Shown: positions 35,761 to 45,597 of the stretch, piece by piece
Layout: the number at the start of each line of letters is the position of its first letter
Numbering within the stretch: the first letter of the stretch is position 1
NCBI GenBank assembly: GCA_023415935.1
Contig: JAEZIX010000048.1
Coordinates: forward strand, 9,783 to 73,782
Length of the DNA stretch: 64,000 nt
Source: Cyanobacteria bacterium OH_CDB_20
GTDB lineage: Bacteria > Cyanobacteriota > Vampirovibrionia > Gastranaerophilales > Gastranaerophilaceae
Reading direction: 5' to 3'
Translations under genes and position numbers: made by a program
Notes under the pieces: model-generated
Told to the model about the DNA's origin: nothing
Seen by the model: only the letters and a program-made list of their open reading frames with translations
Databases searched by the model: none

Positions 35761-38274
35761 TCAAAGTTCATTAAGATTTTCGTCAAAGAATTTAGTTCTT
35801 GTAATTTTAAACTGAATTTCAGGATAAAACAGTTTTAATACTTCATCTGATTTTATTGAAGGAATTTCACTGTTTTGGCCAACTTTTAAAACCATAGTGA
35901 TTATACCGTCATTGTAATCACAAGATTTCATTGACTTTTTAATGTTAATAAACTTTGTAATACCTTTTTTATTTTTCTTCTCTATGAATATTTCATCACT
36001 TGAAGAAATCTTATCTATAATATACACCAATTCTTCAAATTTTAAAACATTTTTTTTCAAAGTTTCTATTTTATACTCGGCCCATTGAGCTGAAATCTCA
36101 ATTGCATCAGCTCCTTTAGGCATTTTTTTAATATTTAATATTTCAATTTCTTTTGGCAGAACTTTTTGCAAAATACTTTTTAGCTCTTCAGGTTCTATAT
36201 CGTTAAATATATCTATATCAATAAGTTCGCAGGTGCTTTCTGTAAAAATAGGAAGCGCAATACCTAGTGATATTTTAGGTGTAGGATTAAAACCTTGCGA
36301 AAATGCTAAATCGAGTCTGCTTCTAAAAAGGGCTTTGATTATTGTGTTCTGCCAGTCAAGATGAGAGACATAACGGAGTTTTCCTGCTTTAGAAAGTTTA
36401 ATCCTATATTTTATTGCTTTTGAATTATCTTTTAATTCGTTATTGATAGGTGATATTGTTGGAATATAGGGTTTATCAATAACTTTGTGGGTTTTAAGAT
36501 TTTTGCAAACGCCGCAATTTACGCAGTTAAACTCGCAAGGAATTGTATTCTCTGCGTTTAACGCTTTTTTATACTCCTGTTTAAACCATTCTTTATCTAT
36601 GCCTGAATCAATTACATCCCAAGGAAGCTCTGCTTCTATATCGTAATTTTTTTGTGCAAGTTCATCAAAATCAATGCCTAAATCTTTTGCTATTTGAGTC
36701 CATTTTGCAAAATCAATATTCTCATCCCAGCTTGTTAGGTAATAGCCTTCTTCCTGAAGTTTTTGTATAAATCTGCCAAGACTTTTATCTCCTCTTGTTA
36801 AAACAGCTTCAAGTTTGGACACAAAACTAGTGTGGTAGTTGATTTTTAAGTTCTTTATATGTCTTGTTTTTGCAAGAAGATGATCGATTTTTTCTTTAAT
36901 TTCCTGCTCTGAGTTTTGTCCGTGCCATTGGAATGGAGTAAAAGGCTTTGGTACAAATATTGATATTGTGCAGGTGACTTTTAGAACATCTTTCAATTGA
37001 AGCTCGTCTCTTAAAAGTTTTGCTTTGTATCTTAATTTATTTAAGAGTTCAGCCATTTCGTCAATATCTTCAATAGTCTCTGTTGGAAGTCCCAAAATAA
37101 AATATAGCTTAATAGAGCTAAAACCTTCTTTATAACAGGTTAAAATAGTATCTGTAATCTGCTCTTCGGTAAGGTTTTTATTGATTACATTTCTAAGTCT
37201 TTGGCTTCCGGCTTCAGGAGCTAATGTTACCGTCGATTTTCTAACTCCTTGAACAAGGTGTGCTAATTTTGCGCTATATCTGTCAATTCTCTGGCTTGGA
37301 AGTGATACAGATATTTTTCTTTCAGCTAACTTTGAATGAAGCTCTTCTATTACGCTTTCGATATTTGTATAGTCGTTTGAAGATAAGGATAAAAGCGAGT
37401 ATTCGTCATATCCTGTGTTATCAACAGATTTTATAACTAAATCAATTATATCTTCTGCTTTTCTTTCTCTTATTGGAAGGTTTGTGTGCCCTGACTGGCA
37501 AAAACGGCACATTCTTCCGCATCCTCTTCTTATCTCAATTATGCTTCTATCGTGAACGCAGGTTGAAAAAGGAATAGGGTTTCTTGTTAGGCCTGTATGA
37601 TTTTTAAGGTTTGATACTCTTTTTTTTGTTTTGTTATTTAATTTTGGCGAATAGACACCCTCAAGTTTTGCAAGCTCAAGTATTATTTCGCTTCTTTTTA
37701 ATCCTTTGGCTTTTAAATCTTTATATTTTTCAACAAGCTCGATTATTAAATCTTCGCCGTCTCCAATCATAAATATATCTATGAAATCAGACATCGGTTG
37801 AGGATTATAAGCGCAAGGCCCACCTGCTACAATTATCGGCGAATCTTCCCCTCTTTCTTCTCTTAATATAGGAATATTGCCGAGGTTTAATATTTCAAGC
37901 GCAGTGGGATATGCAAGTTCATATTGAAGAGAAAAAGCTAAGATATCAAATTCTTTTAGGCTTTTTTTATGCTCTAAACTTTTTAAAGACTCCCCTTGTT
38001 CTTTTAGAATTTCTCTATAGTCAAAATCAGGTGCATAGACTCTATCCGCGAGGAAATCTTTATGCTCATTTACAATGCTGTATAAAATTCTCTGCCCGAG
38101 ATTTGATATTGCAATCTCGTACTTGTCAGGAAAAACAAACGCAATACGACTAGAGCTACTGTCCCAATCTTTTTTGTAAGAAAGGTACTCTCCTCCAATA
38201 TATTGATAAGGTTTTTTTACTCTGTATAAATTCGACTGTTCTTCTAACGTTAATTCTTCTTGTTCTTGACTCAT
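35761..38274 (-). CDS. B12-binding-type radical SAM protein fused to DUF2344 (TIGR03960/TIGR03936 type)
   Basis: 837 residues. The N-terminal half has a B12-binding-like region (VAGGPCAYNPQPMSDFIDIFMIGDGED) and a radical SAM core with the cluster motif RRGCGRMCRFCQSG. In the C-terminal region a Cys-rich linker (CEFNCVNCGVCKN) leads to DUF2344 (about residues 620-837: KYRIKLSKAGKLRYVSHLDWQNT, LAFSQGFNPTPKISLGIALP). These two parts are separate genes in many Firmicutes. The target of the enzyme is unknown; its constant linkage to RNase E/G suggests RNA or ribosome work. The ATG directly abuts the stop of the small gene at 38275. Confidence 0.93.
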   Translation of the reverse strand: MSQEQEELTLEEQSNLYRVKKPYQYIGGEYLSYKKDWDSSSSRIAFVFPDKYEIAISNLGQRILYSIVNEHKDFLADRVYAPDFDYREILKEQGESLKSLEHKKSLKEFDILAFSLQYELAYPTALEILNLGNIPILREERGEDSPIIVAGGPCAYNPQPMSDFIDIFMIGDGEDLIIELVEKYKDLKAKGLKRSEIILELAKLEGVYSPKLNNKTKKRVSNLKNHTGLTRNPIPFSTCVHDRSIIEIRRGCGRMCRFCQSGHTNLPIRERKAEDIIDLVIKSVDNTGYDEYSLLSLSSNDYTNIESVIEELHSKLAERKISVSLPSQRIDRYSAKLAHLVQGVRKSTVTLAPEAGSQRLRNVINKNLTEEQITDTILTCYKEGFSSIKLYFILGLPTETIEDIDEMAELLNKLRYKAKLLRDELQLKDVLKVTCTISIFVPKPFTPFQWHGQNSEQEIKEKIDHLLAKTRHIKNLKINYHTSFVSKLEAVLTRGDKSLGRFIQKLQEEGYYLTSWDENIDFAKWTQIAKDLGIDFDELAQKNYDIEAELPWDVIDSGIDKEWFKQEYKKALNAENTIPCEFNCVNCGVCKNLKTHKVIDKPYIPTISPINNELKDNSKAIKYRIKLSKAGKLRYVSHLDWQNTIIKALFRSRLDLAFSQGFNPTPKISLGIALPIFTESTCELIDIDIFNDIEPEELKSILQKVLPKEIEILNIKKMPKGADAIEISAQWAEYKIETLKKNVLKFEELVYIIDKISSSDEIFIEKKNKKGITKFINIKKSMKSCDYNDGIITMVLKVGQNSEIPSIKSDEVLKLFYPEIQFKITRTKFFDENLNEL

Positions 38275-38622
38275 TTATGCTAAATCTTCCGGGATAAATT
38301 TTTCTATCTCAATAATCTTACCATTAAGTTCATTATTTTGGAATTTACCAATAAACTCGATAATTTTATTGTGAGGGATTTTGTAATTGTATAGTGCGAC
38401 GTTGCCGTCTTTTTCCCTCATTACTCTAACAATATACATGCACTTTTTCGCGTATTCAAGTAAGTGCTCTTCACTAAAACGCTTGCCGTTTAGGTCTTTA
38501 TCAAGCCTTACATATGTAAACCCGAGAAAATACTTAACCTTCTCAGATTCAGCTTCTGTAAGAGCTTTCTCCTTGTGGCGTTTAAATATATCTATTACTT
38601 TATCATTTATATTGTCAGACAT
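38275..38622 (-). CDS. Hypothetical protein, first gene of the RNase E/G operon
   Basis: 115 residues, soluble, charged, mixed alpha/beta; no motif I recognise. The stretch MYIVRVMREKDGNVALYNYKIPHNKIIEFIGKF is the most ordered. Its stop codon touches the start of the radical SAM-DUF2344 gene, so it is first in an operon with that gene, rne and the small membrane protein. No ribosome site is seen; a TTAAAT seven bases before the ATG again suggests a leaderless start. Confidence 0.65.
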   Translation of the reverse strand: MSDNINDKVIDIFKRHKEKALTEAESEKVKYFLGFTYVRLDKDLNGKRFSEEHLLEYAKKCMYIVRVMREKDGNVALYNYKIPHNKIIEFIGKFQNNELNGKIIEIEKFIPEDLA

Positions 38623-38690
38623 ATTTTCAATTTAACAGATTCTTTGCAGGCATGTCCAAATGTTAAGAAATTTAGAAAAATAAGAAAAAA

Positions 38691-38716
38691 TAAAGCAAGT
38701 CTTTCGACTTGCTTTA
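38691..38716 (-). terminator. Terminator of the HEAT-like protein gene
   Basis: 10-bp stem TAAAGCAAGT/ACTTGCTTTA with a 6-base loop. On the minus strand it is followed by TTTTTT (38685-38690), 28 bases after the stop of the gene at 38744. Confidence 0.8.
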
Positions 38717-38743
38717 TCAGATTTATATTATGTGATTATTCTA

Positions 38744-39775
38744 TTATTTCATTTCTGTAAGAACTTTTAAGCCATCATTTGCTGCTTTTTTAACTTCTTC
38801 GTTTGCATCTTCTTTAGCTTTTTCGAAGATTGGTGTAAGAACTGCTTTGTATTCAGGTCTTGCAATGTGAGTTAAAGCTGTTAATGCGCTTGCTCTGATT
38901 AATGGATTAGGGTTTGATTTTGCAGTTTGTGTAATTTGTTCTGCTGCAGGTAGGTCTTTAATATCAAGTTTAGTTCCTGTTTTCTTTTCAACTTCGCCTA
39001 CTAAAAGGTTTTGTAAGAATGCGATTGTATAGATTGCATATTCTTTATTTCTTTCAGCAACTTCCATTGGAGTCATTTTGCTAGCTTCAGCTGTTTCTTC
39101 AGGAGTTAAAGTTTGTTTATCAATTAATTTTTGTCTTAATTCAAGTTGTTTAGGGCTAGGTCCTTCAAGTTTAGTTGTATCTTGAGCGATTACAGATAAT
39201 AGACCTTCCATAATTTGTGTATCTAAGAATGCAGTTGCTGCATCAGGTGTTTCTTGAGTAGCTTTAGCTATTTCTTCAATTGTATCAGATTGAACTTTTA
39301 AGTCTTCTGAATGTAATTTTTTAGCAAATGAAGGAACATCTACTGTGGCAGGAGCTGCTTGTGGAGCTACAACTTCAGGAGTTTGTGGAGCTGCAGGAGC
39401 TACTTGTGGAGCTGCCGCTGGAGCCTCAGGTGCTGCTGCTTGAGGAGCTTCAGGAATAACAGGAGCAGGAGCTACTGCTTCAGGAGCTTGTGGAGCCGCA
39501 GGAGCTACAGGAGCTGCTTGTGGTGCGTAAGCCGGTTGTTGCATTGTTGGCATATAATATGATTGAGGAGGTGCTGCAAATGCTTGTGGGTTTACGATAT
39601 TTATGTTAACCGCATTAGCTTGTGGTTGTTGCGGATATACTGATGCTTGTGGATATTGGTAGTAGTAACCATTTTGCACAGGCGCTTGTTGCGCGACTGC
39701 TACAGGTTGAGCAACTGTTGTTGCCGGTTGTGGAGCTGTCGTTTGCGGATACTGGTTATTAACTGCTTGGATCAT
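38744..39775 (-). CDS. Pro/Ala/Gln-rich protein with a C-terminal HEAT-like domain
   Basis: 343 residues. Residues 1-145 are low-complexity: Gln/Tyr/Pro-rich (YYQYPQASVYPQQPQ), then Pro/Ala-rich (APQAPEAVAPAPVIPEAPQ). Residues about 150-343 are helical, with HEAT-like repeats (LIRASALTALTHIARPEYKAVLTPIFEKAKEDANEEVKKAANDGLKVL). No signal peptide. AAAGGGGAA before the ATG is one of the strongest ribosome sites in the window, pointing to high expression. It may be a scaffold protein; function not recognised. Confidence 0.8.
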   Translation of the reverse strand: MIQAVNNQYPQTTAPQPATTVAQPVAVAQQAPVQNGYYYQYPQASVYPQQPQANAVNINIVNPQAFAAPPQSYYMPTMQQPAYAPQAAPVAPAAPQAPEAVAPAPVIPEAPQAAAPEAPAAAPQVAPAAPQTPEVVAPQAAPATVDVPSFAKKLHSEDLKVQSDTIEEIAKATQETPDAATAFLDTQIMEGLLSVIAQDTTKLEGPSPKQLELRQKLIDKQTLTPEETAEASKMTPMEVAERNKEYAIYTIAFLQNLLVGEVEKKTGTKLDIKDLPAAEQITQTAKSNPNPLIRASALTALTHIARPEYKAVLTPIFEKAKEDANEEVKKAANDGLKVLTEMK

Positions 39776-40130
39776 GTGGTTCCCCTTTATTTAATATTTC
39801 TACATAATATACATCTGACACTCTTTTAAATAACCCTGAGAATTAATTATTGCTAGAATGTCTTTTTATAATTTCACAAAAAAAACTGAAAATCAAATAA
39901 CCATGGGCTGTTTGGTTATATAAATTCAAATTTACATTCTGTAATATTTTTGATTTTGCTTTCTTATTAATGCTTACAGCCTACTTTTCTATACTCTTTA
40001 TTACATAGTTTCATGCTTGTTTTTTAAAAAAATAATAATTATTTTATTAGAATTCTTAATCTTTTATAGATTTAACATGACTTTTAATATAGAATATCTT
40101 TACAGGCATGGGTTTAATTATTGAATTATT
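39776..40130. other. 355-bp AT-rich intergenic region between divergent genes
   Basis: No credible reading frame. A short inverted repeat (ATAACCA ... TGGTTAT, about 39897-39920) is the only structure noticed. It must contain promoters for the HEAT-like gene and the sigma factor gene, but no clear pair of boxes is visible. Confidence 0.4.
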
Positions 40131-40769
40131 ATGAGTTTGAATACAGAATCTAGTTCTAAGAACAAGAATACATTTAATATTAAAAATTACTTAGAGTTGA
40201 TTGAAACACTTGCAAAAGTTGAGTACAAAAAACTTTCTTGTGCACATTTAGTTGAGTATTCAGAACTTATAAACATTGGTACACAAGTTGTCCATAAATT
40301 GTGTTGTAACGCAAAACCCGATGCTTATAATAAATCTTATATTTCAACAGCCATAAAGTGGGCAATAAGAAATGAAGTAAGACGCCGATATAAGTGGTAC
40401 ATGCTGAAAAACCAGAAGAGCCCGTCTTATATTTCTGAAGAAGATCCAAATGCAATCAGAGAGGCTGTTTATAAGACAATTCTTTCTATTGATGAGATGG
40501 CTGAAGCGGATTCTCCTACTCAAATCCGTGATCACAAGAGAAATCCTGAAGAAAAGCTTGTTTTCCATGAGCTTAGCGAAGGAATAAAAGAAGCAATAAA
40601 AAAATTACCTCAACGCGAAAAAGAGCTTATAGACTGCAAATTTTTCAAAGATAAAAAATTAAGAGAAATAGCAGAAGAATTTAATCTTTCACCTTCAAGA
40701 ATATCTAGAATTATACAATCTGGTTTGAATAAAATTAAAAAAGAGCTTGTAAAACAAGATCTTGATTAA
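40131..40769 (+). CDS. RNA polymerase sigma factor, sigma-70 family
   Basis: 212 residues. Region 2 spans about residues 20-95, with YISTAIKWAIRNEVRRRYKWYM resembling regions 2.3-2.4. Region 4 spans about 150-205: IKKLPQREKELIDCKFFKDKKLREIAEEFNLSPSRISRIIQSGLNKIKKEL, an HTH. Region 3 is reduced to a linker with an NPEEK motif, so it looks like a group 3 factor (stress, flagellar or sporulation-like). No anti-sigma factor lies beside it. No ribosome site precedes the ATG. It is followed by the convergent corA gene after three bases. Confidence 0.9.
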   Translation: MSLNTESSSKNKNTFNIKNYLELIETLAKVEYKKLSCAHLVEYSELINIGTQVVHKLCCNAKPDAYNKSYISTAIKWAIRNEVRRRYKWYMLKNQKSPSYISEEDPNAIREAVYKTILSIDEMAEADSPTQIRDHKRNPEEKLVFHELSEGIKEAIKKLPQREKELIDCKFFKDKKLREIAEEFNLSPSRISRIIQSGLNKIKKELVKQDLD

Positions 40770-40771
40770 TT

Positions 40772-41722
40772 TTAAAACATGCCTTTTCGCCAGAATTTGT
40801 ATCCTATAAAAGCAGAAATCATGAAAGCAAGAAGTGCAATTAGCACGAAGCCTAGAGGATGATCTGATAGTGGTACTTTTACGTTCATTCCCCAGAATCC
40901 AGAAATCATTGTCGGAATTGCCAATATAATTGTTACTGATGTCAAAAATTTCATAACCATATTCAAATTGTTTGAAATTATTGAGGCAAATGCATCCATC
41001 ATACTTTCTAAGATGTTTCTGTGCATTTCTACCATATCAAGCGCCTGTTTGTTTTCAATGATTACATCTTCGATCATATCAAGATCATCTTCATTAAGGG
41101 TGAACAAGTTTTTTAAAGTGGTATTGTTCCCTAGTCTTACAAGTTTTTCAAGAACTATGCCGTTGTTTTTAAGTGCCGTTGTAAAGTAAACCAAACTCTT
41201 TTGAACTTCAAAAAGTTTAAAAAGAGCTTTGTTCTTCATTGTTTTCCTTAAATCTACTTCGATTTTTTCCGTTTGTTTATTAATAAATTCTAAATATCTT
41301 AAGTAAAATTTTGTAGATCTGAATAATATTTGGAAAAGTAAATTGGTTCTTTTGTTAGTGTTAAAAAGTTTTTCTGTATCTTTGCTAAAGAAGGAAAGAA
41401 TCTTGTTTTCATATAGAGTTACAGTAATAAAATAATCAGGGGTAAGGATTACGCCAAGAGGAATTGCGTCAAAGTTGTCTTCATCTTCCATTACAGGAAT
41501 ATTTGTGATGATAAGCATAAGATTGTCGTCAAACTCAATACGAGAACGTTCTTCGACGTCTAATGCATCTCTGAGGTAGTCTGCATCAATATTTATTTTT
41601 GCGGCAACTTCTTTAATCTCATCAGTTGTTGGTTTGATAAGATTAATCCAGGCGCCTCTTTCTATGTTTTCGAGGCTCTGTTCAACTATTTTACCTTCAA
41701 TTGTTTTTAGTATTTGAAGCAT
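40772..41722 (-). CDS. corA: CorA-type magnesium/divalent metal transporter
   Basis: 316 residues; pentameric inner-membrane channel. A large acidic cytoplasmic N-terminal domain (about 1-245) is followed by two transmembrane helices (about 253-275 and 288-308), with the selectivity motif GFWGMNVKVPLSDHPLG between them. The C-terminus is basic (KFWRKGMF). GAAGG precedes the ATG by five bases. Transcribed alone, convergent with the sigma factor. Confidence 0.93.
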   Translation of the reverse strand: MLQILKTIEGKIVEQSLENIERGAWINLIKPTTDEIKEVAAKINIDADYLRDALDVEERSRIEFDDNLMLIITNIPVMEDEDNFDAIPLGVILTPDYFITVTLYENKILSFFSKDTEKLFNTNKRTNLLFQILFRSTKFYLRYLEFINKQTEKIEVDLRKTMKNKALFKLFEVQKSLVYFTTALKNNGIVLEKLVRLGNNTTLKNLFTLNEDDLDMIEDVIIENKQALDMVEMHRNILESMMDAFASIISNNLNMVMKFLTSVTIILAIPTMISGFWGMNVKVPLSDHPLGFVLIALLAFMISAFIGYKFWRKGMF

Positions 41723-41928
41723 AAAAACCTTCTCTAAAAATAACTGAAATTATTATACATTAGTAAAAATAAAAATAACTCATTTCGCTAACGTAAAAAA
41801 AAATTACAACATTAAGATAAACATTGTTCTATTGATTATTTTTTATAGTATATTAGTGCATGAGTATCTGAATAAATATTCGGGTATAAAAATTACGAGT
41901 GTCAGAAAACCAAGAGTTGGAGGAATCA

Positions 41929-42570
41929 ATGGCAAAATTAAATTTAATGGCATACATCTTACCCCCTGATGATAAAACTTTTTACACCTTATTTGAAAGA
42001 AGTACTGATGTATGTAAAAAAGCAGCCGAGCTTTTTCATGACATTATTGAGTCAGAGCTTACTGATGAGCATATCAAACAGGCAAAAGATTATAAGCATT
42101 TGAGCAATGATATTGTAAAAGAAACTTTGGTTGAACTTAACAATACATTTGTTACTCCTATTGATAGAGAAGACATTCAGCAAATTGCAACTCTTTTAAA
42201 TAGAATTACAAAAAAGATTGTGAAAGCATGCGTTAATTTAAGAGTTTATAGACTTGATACATATACAAAAAATATGCATGAACAAGCAAAAACTCTTCAA
42301 GAAGCTGCAAAAGAACTTGATTTTATTATTCACAAATTTAAGAAAGTAAGTTCTATAAAGGAAATAACTGAAAGTAATTTGAGAATGAAAGAAATAGAAA
42401 CCCATGGTGATGAAATATTATTCGCAGCCATGGATTCTTTATTTTCAGGCAAATACGATGCTCTTAACGTAATAAAATTGAGAGACATACATAAAGATAT
42501 TGAAAACGCATTAGATACTTGTTTTTCAGTTTCTGATAATGTCGTAAATGTTGTTTTGAAACAAAGTTAG
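41929..42570 (+). CDS. PhoU-like (DUF47) regulator of the PiT phosphate transporter
   Basis: 213 residues, all-helical, of the DUF47/YkaA family that accompanies Pit transporters. Visible segments: FERSTDVCKKAAELFHDII, FVTPIDREDIQQIATLLNRI and DIHKDIENALDTCFSVSDNVVNVVLK, the family's signature ends. The start is ATG 41929, with GGAGGAA five bases upstream; an in-frame GTG at 41899 lacks a site. The pit gene follows after nine bases. The pair should take up inorganic phosphate (or metal phosphate). Confidence 0.92.
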   Translation: MAKLNLMAYILPPDDKTFYTLFERSTDVCKKAAELFHDIIESELTDEHIKQAKDYKHLSNDIVKETLVELNNTFVTPIDREDIQQIATLLNRITKKIVKACVNLRVYRLDTYTKNMHEQAKTLQEAAKELDFIIHKFKKVSSIKEITESNLRMKEIETHGDEILFAAMDSLFSGKYDALNVIKLRDIHKDIENALDTCFSVSDNVVNVVLKQS

Positions 42571-42579
42571 GAAGCTGTT

Positions 42580-43593
42580 ATGACATTAGGAATAGTTTTA
42601 TTAATACTTGTTGTAATTGCTGCGCTTGCATTTGAATATATCAATGGATTCCATGATTGTGCAAATGCCATTGCAACAGTTGTATCAACCAGAGTATTGA
42701 GCCCAAAACAGGCTGTTATGTTTGGAGCTTCATTAGAATTTTTAGGTGCATTAACAGGTACACACGTTGCCAAAACAATAGGTTCTGGTATCGTAAATGC
42801 GACTGATATTACCCTTCAGGTTATATTATGTGCGCTTTTGGCAGCTATAGTTTGGAATTTGTTTACATGGCTTTTAGGTCTACCATCAAGTTCATCACAC
42901 GCATTGATTGGCGGTCTTATTGGGGCTTCAATAATGCATGCCGGTCCGCATTGCGTACAAATGGGGCATTTGATGGAAAAAGTAATAATTCCAATGTTTA
43001 CATCACCTGTAATAGGTTTTACAACCGGATTTTTGTTTATGTTGTTTTTGTTAAAACTTGTACATAAAGCAAAACCAGATATTGTAAACAAAAGATTTAG
43101 AAAATTCCAGCTTTTATCTTCAGGCTTGATGGCATTGAGTCACGGTTCCAATGATGCTCAAAAAACAATGGGTATAATTACACTGTCTTTAATTGCCGGC
43201 GGTGTTTTGCATACTCCTGCTGACGGGCATTTTGAGATACCGATATATGTTATCCTTACTTGTGCATTAATGATGGCAATGGGTACTATGTCTGGCGGTT
43301 GGAAAATCATAAGAACAATGGGACATAAGATTATCAGATTGAAACCTATCCACGGTTTTGCAGCTGAAACTTCTGCTGCGTCAATAATTTTGACAGCATC
43401 ACATTTTGGAATACCTCTAAGTACAACTCACGTCATCTCAACTTCTATAATGGGTGTAGGTTCTACTATGAGAGCATCTGCAGTGAAATGGGGAATCGTA
43501 GGCAACATTGTTTGGGCTTGGGTCTTAACAATTCCATCTTGTATGGTTGTTGCTTCTGTAATTTATTCAATATTAAGACATGTTCCTCACTAA
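42580..43593 (+). CDS. pit: PiT family inorganic phosphate transporter
   Basis: 337 residues with about ten membrane helices. The two family repeats are seen: FEYINGFHDCANAIATVVSTRVLSPKQAV near the N-terminus and LSHGSNDAQKTMGIITL in the middle, both with the G-x-N-D/H-D-x-x-N/K type signature. GLPSSSSHALIGGLIGAS and GIPLSTTHVISTSIMGVG are the matching S-S-T/S-H segments. AGGAAG before the ATG. Second gene of the pair with the DUF47 gene; a terminator follows the stop. Confidence 0.95.
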   Translation: MTLGIVLLILVVIAALAFEYINGFHDCANAIATVVSTRVLSPKQAVMFGASLEFLGALTGTHVAKTIGSGIVNATDITLQVILCALLAAIVWNLFTWLLGLPSSSSHALIGGLIGASIMHAGPHCVQMGHLMEKVIIPMFTSPVIGFTTGFLFMLFLLKLVHKAKPDIVNKRFRKFQLLSSGLMALSHGSNDAQKTMGIITLSLIAGGVLHTPADGHFEIPIYVILTCALMMAMGTMSGGWKIIRTMGHKIIRLKPIHGFAAETSAASIILTASHFGIPLSTTHVISTSIMGVGSTMRASAVKWGIVGNIVWAWVLTIPSCMVVASVIYSILRHVPH

Positions 43594-43611
43594 ATAACAA
43601 TTTTAATAAAG

Positions 43612-43638
43612 AAAACCTCCGATTCGGAGGTTTTTTTG
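43612..43638 (+). terminator. Terminator of the phosphate transport operon
   Basis: AAACCTCCG/CGGAGGTTT stem with a 3-base loop followed by T-rich sequence, about 20 bases after the pit stop. Confidence 0.85.
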
Positions 43639-43695
43639 TTAAAAAAATTAAAAAAAACAGTTTACTTTTATTTTTTGCATGATAATCTAATATTT

Positions 43696-44355
43696 ATGGA
43701 AACACTAGTTCAACAATTTTTATTACCGTTTACGGCATTATTTTTTACTCTGGATGCGACAGGATTGATACCTATATTCATATCATTAACGTCTGAATAT
43801 ACGCCTGCAAGAAGAATCAATACAGTTAAAAAAGGTGTCTTTTGTGCTTTTATAGTACTTTTGTTTTTCGGATTGTTGGGAACTCAAGTTCTTAATTTAT
43901 TCGGTATAACATTAGGTGCTTTTAGGGTTGCCGGTGGTATTTTGCTTTTAATTATGGCAATTGAACTTGTTTTAGATAAGCCAGAGGCTGCAACTTCTTG
44001 TGATCCAAGTGAAGATCTTAAAAAATCAGATATTTGGGTATTTCCACTAGCAGTTCCTCTACTTTCAGGACCAGCGTCTATCTCAATGCTTATTATGTTT
44101 ATGAAACAAGCAGAACATGATTTATACAAACAGCTTTTAACAATGTCAGCATTACTTGCAAATATGGTAGTTGCTTTGATAATCTTATCTTTTGCTTCTA
44201 AAATATGCGGAGTACTTGGAAAAACCGGTATTCAAGTTCTTAACAGAATATTTGGTATAATCCTTGCTGCTATGGCTTGCCAGTTCATTATAAACGGATT
44301 TATCGAAGCATTTCATATTGATGCAATATTAAAAATCTTGCACGTTGCAGCTTAA
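43696..44355 (+). CDS. MarC family integral membrane protein
   Basis: 219 residues with six hydrophobic segments. Family segments: LDATGLIPIFISLT near the N-terminus, GAFRVAGGILLLIMAIELV, FPLAVPLLSGPASISMLIM and RIFGIILAAMACQFIINGF near the C-terminus. The family's role is unsettled; drug export was once proposed and not upheld. A frame extension to 43636 starts inside the preceding terminator and is rejected. GATAAT nine bases before the ATG suggests a very short leader. Convergent with the GT4 gene. Confidence 0.9.
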   Translation: METLVQQFLLPFTALFFTLDATGLIPIFISLTSEYTPARRINTVKKGVFCAFIVLLFFGLLGTQVLNLFGITLGAFRVAGGILLLIMAIELVLDKPEAATSCDPSEDLKKSDIWVFPLAVPLLSGPASISMLIMFMKQAEHDLYKQLLTMSALLANMVVALIILSFASKICGVLGKTGIQVLNRIFGIILAAMACQFIINGFIEAFHIDAILKILHVAA

Positions 44356-44359
44356 TCAT

Positions 44360-45514
44360 TTATTTTAAAAGGCTTTTGATATTCACAATGTAATTTATAG
44401 CTGCTTTTTCAGCTGTATATTCAGTTATTGTATTGTAAGCGTTTTCATATATCTTTTTAAGAGCATCTTCAGGCATAGATTGAATTTTGTTTATTGTATT
44501 TACCAGCAGATTTACTCTTTGTTTGGTAGCAAAGCCGTTTACGTTGTTTTGCAAAATGCCGTCAATTCCGTCGTTGAAAGATGAGATTACAATGTTAGCT
44601 TTTGCCATAGCTTCAAGATATGCCATTCCAAAGGTTTCTTTTTTACTTAGAAGTATAAATATATCTGATGTTTTAAGTTCTTCAAGAACCTGCTCTCTTG
44701 GTAGATTGCCGAGAAAGGTCACATTTTCGTATATTTTTAATTTTATAACAAGTTCTTTAAGCCTTTTTAGCTCAGGACCCTCTCCTATTATTTTATAGTG
44801 CCAGTTTCTGTGTGGAAGTTTGGCAAGAGATTTTATAATAATATCTATATTTTTTCTCTTAATTAATGATGCGACCGTAATTATATGCAAAAAGCCGTTT
44901 CTTATTTCGGAAAAATCCTCGTATTTTTTGAGGAAAAAACTTTTAGGTTCAATATATTTTGACTCTATTCCCGAATACGCCACAAAAGTCTTACATTTGA
45001 TGTATGGCATAAGTTTTATTATTTTTTTCTCAAGTTCAGGACTTCTTGCTGCTATTAAATCAGCTTTAAGATATGTTTCTTTTAGATTTTTTGAAAAATG
45101 AATTTTATATAAAAGATTTGTCAAAACTTCAATATCAGATGCGTGAACTGCATTGATATATGGAATTTCTTTGTTTTCAAGTAATTTTTTTGCAAAAAGT
45201 GAGCCCGATGGCATATGACTTACAACAACATCATAATTATCTATCGAAAACTCTTCAGGGAGCTTACGTGTTACGTCTGTTAAAAAAGGAGTCGAATAGT
45301 TTACGTTAAAGATTTTAGATTTTGTTTTTTCGTCTTCGAAAATTGCGTTTTCAAAAATCTTTTTTCCTCTAATAAAAGCGTTAAAAAGAAAATTTGGTCT
45401 TAAAATGTCAGTTTTATAACCCAATTTATTCCAATTCTCAACAAATGCAGAAAGTGTCCTGGGGTCTTTACTATTGTTTACCGGGTATAAATCTGTGATT
45501 AATAAAATGTTCAT
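44360..45514 (-). CDS. Glycosyltransferase family 4
   Basis: 384 residues, GT-B fold. The N-terminus MNILLITDLYPVNNSKDPRTLSAFVENW is typical of GT4. The donor side shows IITVASLIKRKNIDIIIKSLAKLP, YKIIGEGPELKRLKELV, and DIFILLSKKETFGMAYLEAMAKANIVISS with the E-x7-E pattern. Substrate not known. TATATT (45521-45526) ends six bases before the ATG, with no ribosome site, as at dxr. Not in an operon with other glycan genes. Confidence 0.92.
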   Translation of the reverse strand: MNILLITDLYPVNNSKDPRTLSAFVENWNKLGYKTDILRPNFLFNAFIRGKKIFENAIFEDEKTKSKIFNVNYSTPFLTDVTRKLPEEFSIDNYDVVVSHMPSGSLFAKKLLENKEIPYINAVHASDIEVLTNLLYKIHFSKNLKETYLKADLIAARSPELEKKIIKLMPYIKCKTFVAYSGIESKYIEPKSFFLKKYEDFSEIRNGFLHIITVASLIKRKNIDIIIKSLAKLPHRNWHYKIIGEGPELKRLKELVIKLKIYENVTFLGNLPREQVLEELKTSDIFILLSKKETFGMAYLEAMAKANIVISSFNDGIDGILQNNVNGFATKQRVNLLVNTINKIQSMPEDALKKIYENAYNTITEYTAEKAAINYIVNIKSLLK

Positions 45515-45597
45515 AGAACAAATATATCATACATTTAAAGTTTTTAAAAATTCTGCCGTTACATTATAAGTGAGATTGAAGAGATAAGGAATATTTT